Source: DATCHW01 sp036508135
GTDB taxonomy: Bacteria > Bacteroidota > Ignavibacteria > Tepidaquicellales > Tepidaquicellaceae
Assembly (NCBI GenBank): GCA_036508135.1
Contig: DATCHW010000210.1
Span: 1-6,145, forward strand
DNA length: 6,145 bases
Reading direction: 5' to 3'
Positions within the stretch are counted from its first letter, which is position 1, and each line of letters begins with the position of its first letter. Shown one piece after another: positions 5,689 through 6,145 of this stretch. The notes under the pieces were generated by a model. The model saw nothing but the letters and a program-made list of their open reading frames with translations, made no database searches and had not been told where the DNA came from. The translations under genes were made by a program, and so were the position numbers.

Positions 5689-6145
5689 TTATTTAATAAA
5701 TAATTTTTTTGCATTTTCATATTCGTTTTTAAAATCGAGTTGTGTATCAAGTGAAGGTTCAGTCATTTGGAAACCTACGTATTCGAACGAAAGCAGATGA
5801 AGCGCAGTAAATTGTTTATCAGGAATACTCTTCAGAGAATATTTCTTTTCAGTATCTCCCGGATAAAGTCCAAATGTTCCGAGTAAAGCAATTTCGAGAG
5901 TTACTTCCTGAACAAAGTTTTTTTCTTTACCTTCGAATGTTTTCAATGCATCAAGGCAGTACATTGTCACTGCCATTGAGCCTGCAGGATTATCTTTATA
6001 ACTGACACGTTTGATTGCGTCTTTTCTTTCATTTCCGTTAAAGTTTAATGGATCTTTTTTAATTTCATCCAATAAATCATCTATTCTTTTATTATTATCA
6101 GTATCTTTTTGCTCAATTAATTTGTGATATTGATTTAATTTTAAT
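5689..6145 (-). CDS. Unrecognised protein, C-terminal fragment; 5' end beyond window
   Basis: The frame is open from the right edge to TAA at 5691-5689, about 151 codons. A TTG at 6072 could be mistaken for a start, but the frame continues upstream without a stop in plausible coding sequence (such as QYHKLIEQKDTDNNKRIDDL), so the real start lies outside. Numbering from that TTG, the visible part starts with a charged, probably helical segment, then a hydrophobic-helical core (about 29-73). Next come a PGD turn (74-76), a KYSLKSIPDKQFTALHL stretch (80-96) and an aromatic YVGFQM segment (98-103). It ends in an acidic/aromatic tail, DFKNEYENAKKLFIK. There is no signal peptide or membrane segment in this portion. 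I cannot assign a family. The 13-bp gap to the EVE/nuclease-like gene suggests co-transcription. One sampled line is 33% GC, intermediate between the nuclease gene and the rest. Confidence 0.6.
   Translation of the reverse strand, partial: LKLNQYHKLIEQKDTDNNKRIDDLLDEIKKDPLNFNGNERKDAIKRVSYKDNPAGSMAVTMYCLDALKTFEGKEKNFVQEVTLEIALLGTFGLYPGDTEKKYSLKSIPDKQFTALHLLSFEYVGFQMTEPSLDTQLDFKNEYENAKKLFIK

Noticed and set aside
5689..6072. TTG at 6072 as the start of the last gene
   Set aside because: The same frame is open and coding-like to the window edge, so the gene is partial and the TTG is an internal leucine codon.
1..6145. CRISPR array, rRNA or insertion sequence
   Set aside because: No regularly spaced repeats, no rRNA-like sequence and no transposase or terminal inverted repeats with target duplication were seen.

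Overview
The window looks like a chromosomal segment from a low-GC member of the Bacteroidota/Chlorobiota (Ignavibacteria-like) group. This is an inference. Start codons are preceded by A/T-rich sequence without Shine-Dalgarno motifs, the lipoprotein signal is loose, and the standard genetic code is used. Sampled 60-base lines in the conserved genes are about 40-43% GC.

Left part (1-1189): a divergent pair typical of phage or mobile-element control. A truncated HNH/NUMOD4-type endonuclease gene runs left off the window, and a CI/LexA-like (XRE HTH plus S24 peptidase) repressor runs right. The 175 bp between them holds an 8+8 bp palindrome whose two arms each contain a consensus TATAAT, one per strand, flanked by two exact copies of a 10-mer. 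It is a good candidate for a repressor-controlled divergent promoter. This is probably a prophage or integrative-element remnant.

Middle (1275-3943): a minus-strand, operon-like run. In transcription order it holds a deoxyhypusine-synthase-family protein (bacterial polyamine/homospermidine-type enzyme), a possible 47-residue small ORF, the manganese exporter MntP, and a probable lipoprotein zinc metallopeptidase (HEMTH plus downstream NEG). The genes are housekeeping or envelope type and have no obvious shared pathway.

Gene-free stretch (3944-4397): about 450 bp with a compact set of nested inverted repeats (4072-4189) and, downstream on the plus strand, a hairpin followed by nine T residues. 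Together they suggest an undescribed structured RNA or a palindromic repeat element.

Right part (4398-6145): two minus-strand genes 13 bp apart. The downstream one encodes a 425-residue protein that reads as an N-terminal EVE/PUA-like reader domain joined to a PD-(D/E)XK-like nuclease core with an unusual E-x-E third motif. It is markedly more AT-rich than its neighbours (sampled lines about 23% GC), as expected of a horizontally acquired defence gene. The upstream gene is cut by the window edge and is not recognised. The nuclease gene is the best candidate for something novel: a modification-dependent restriction enzyme in a single polypeptide.
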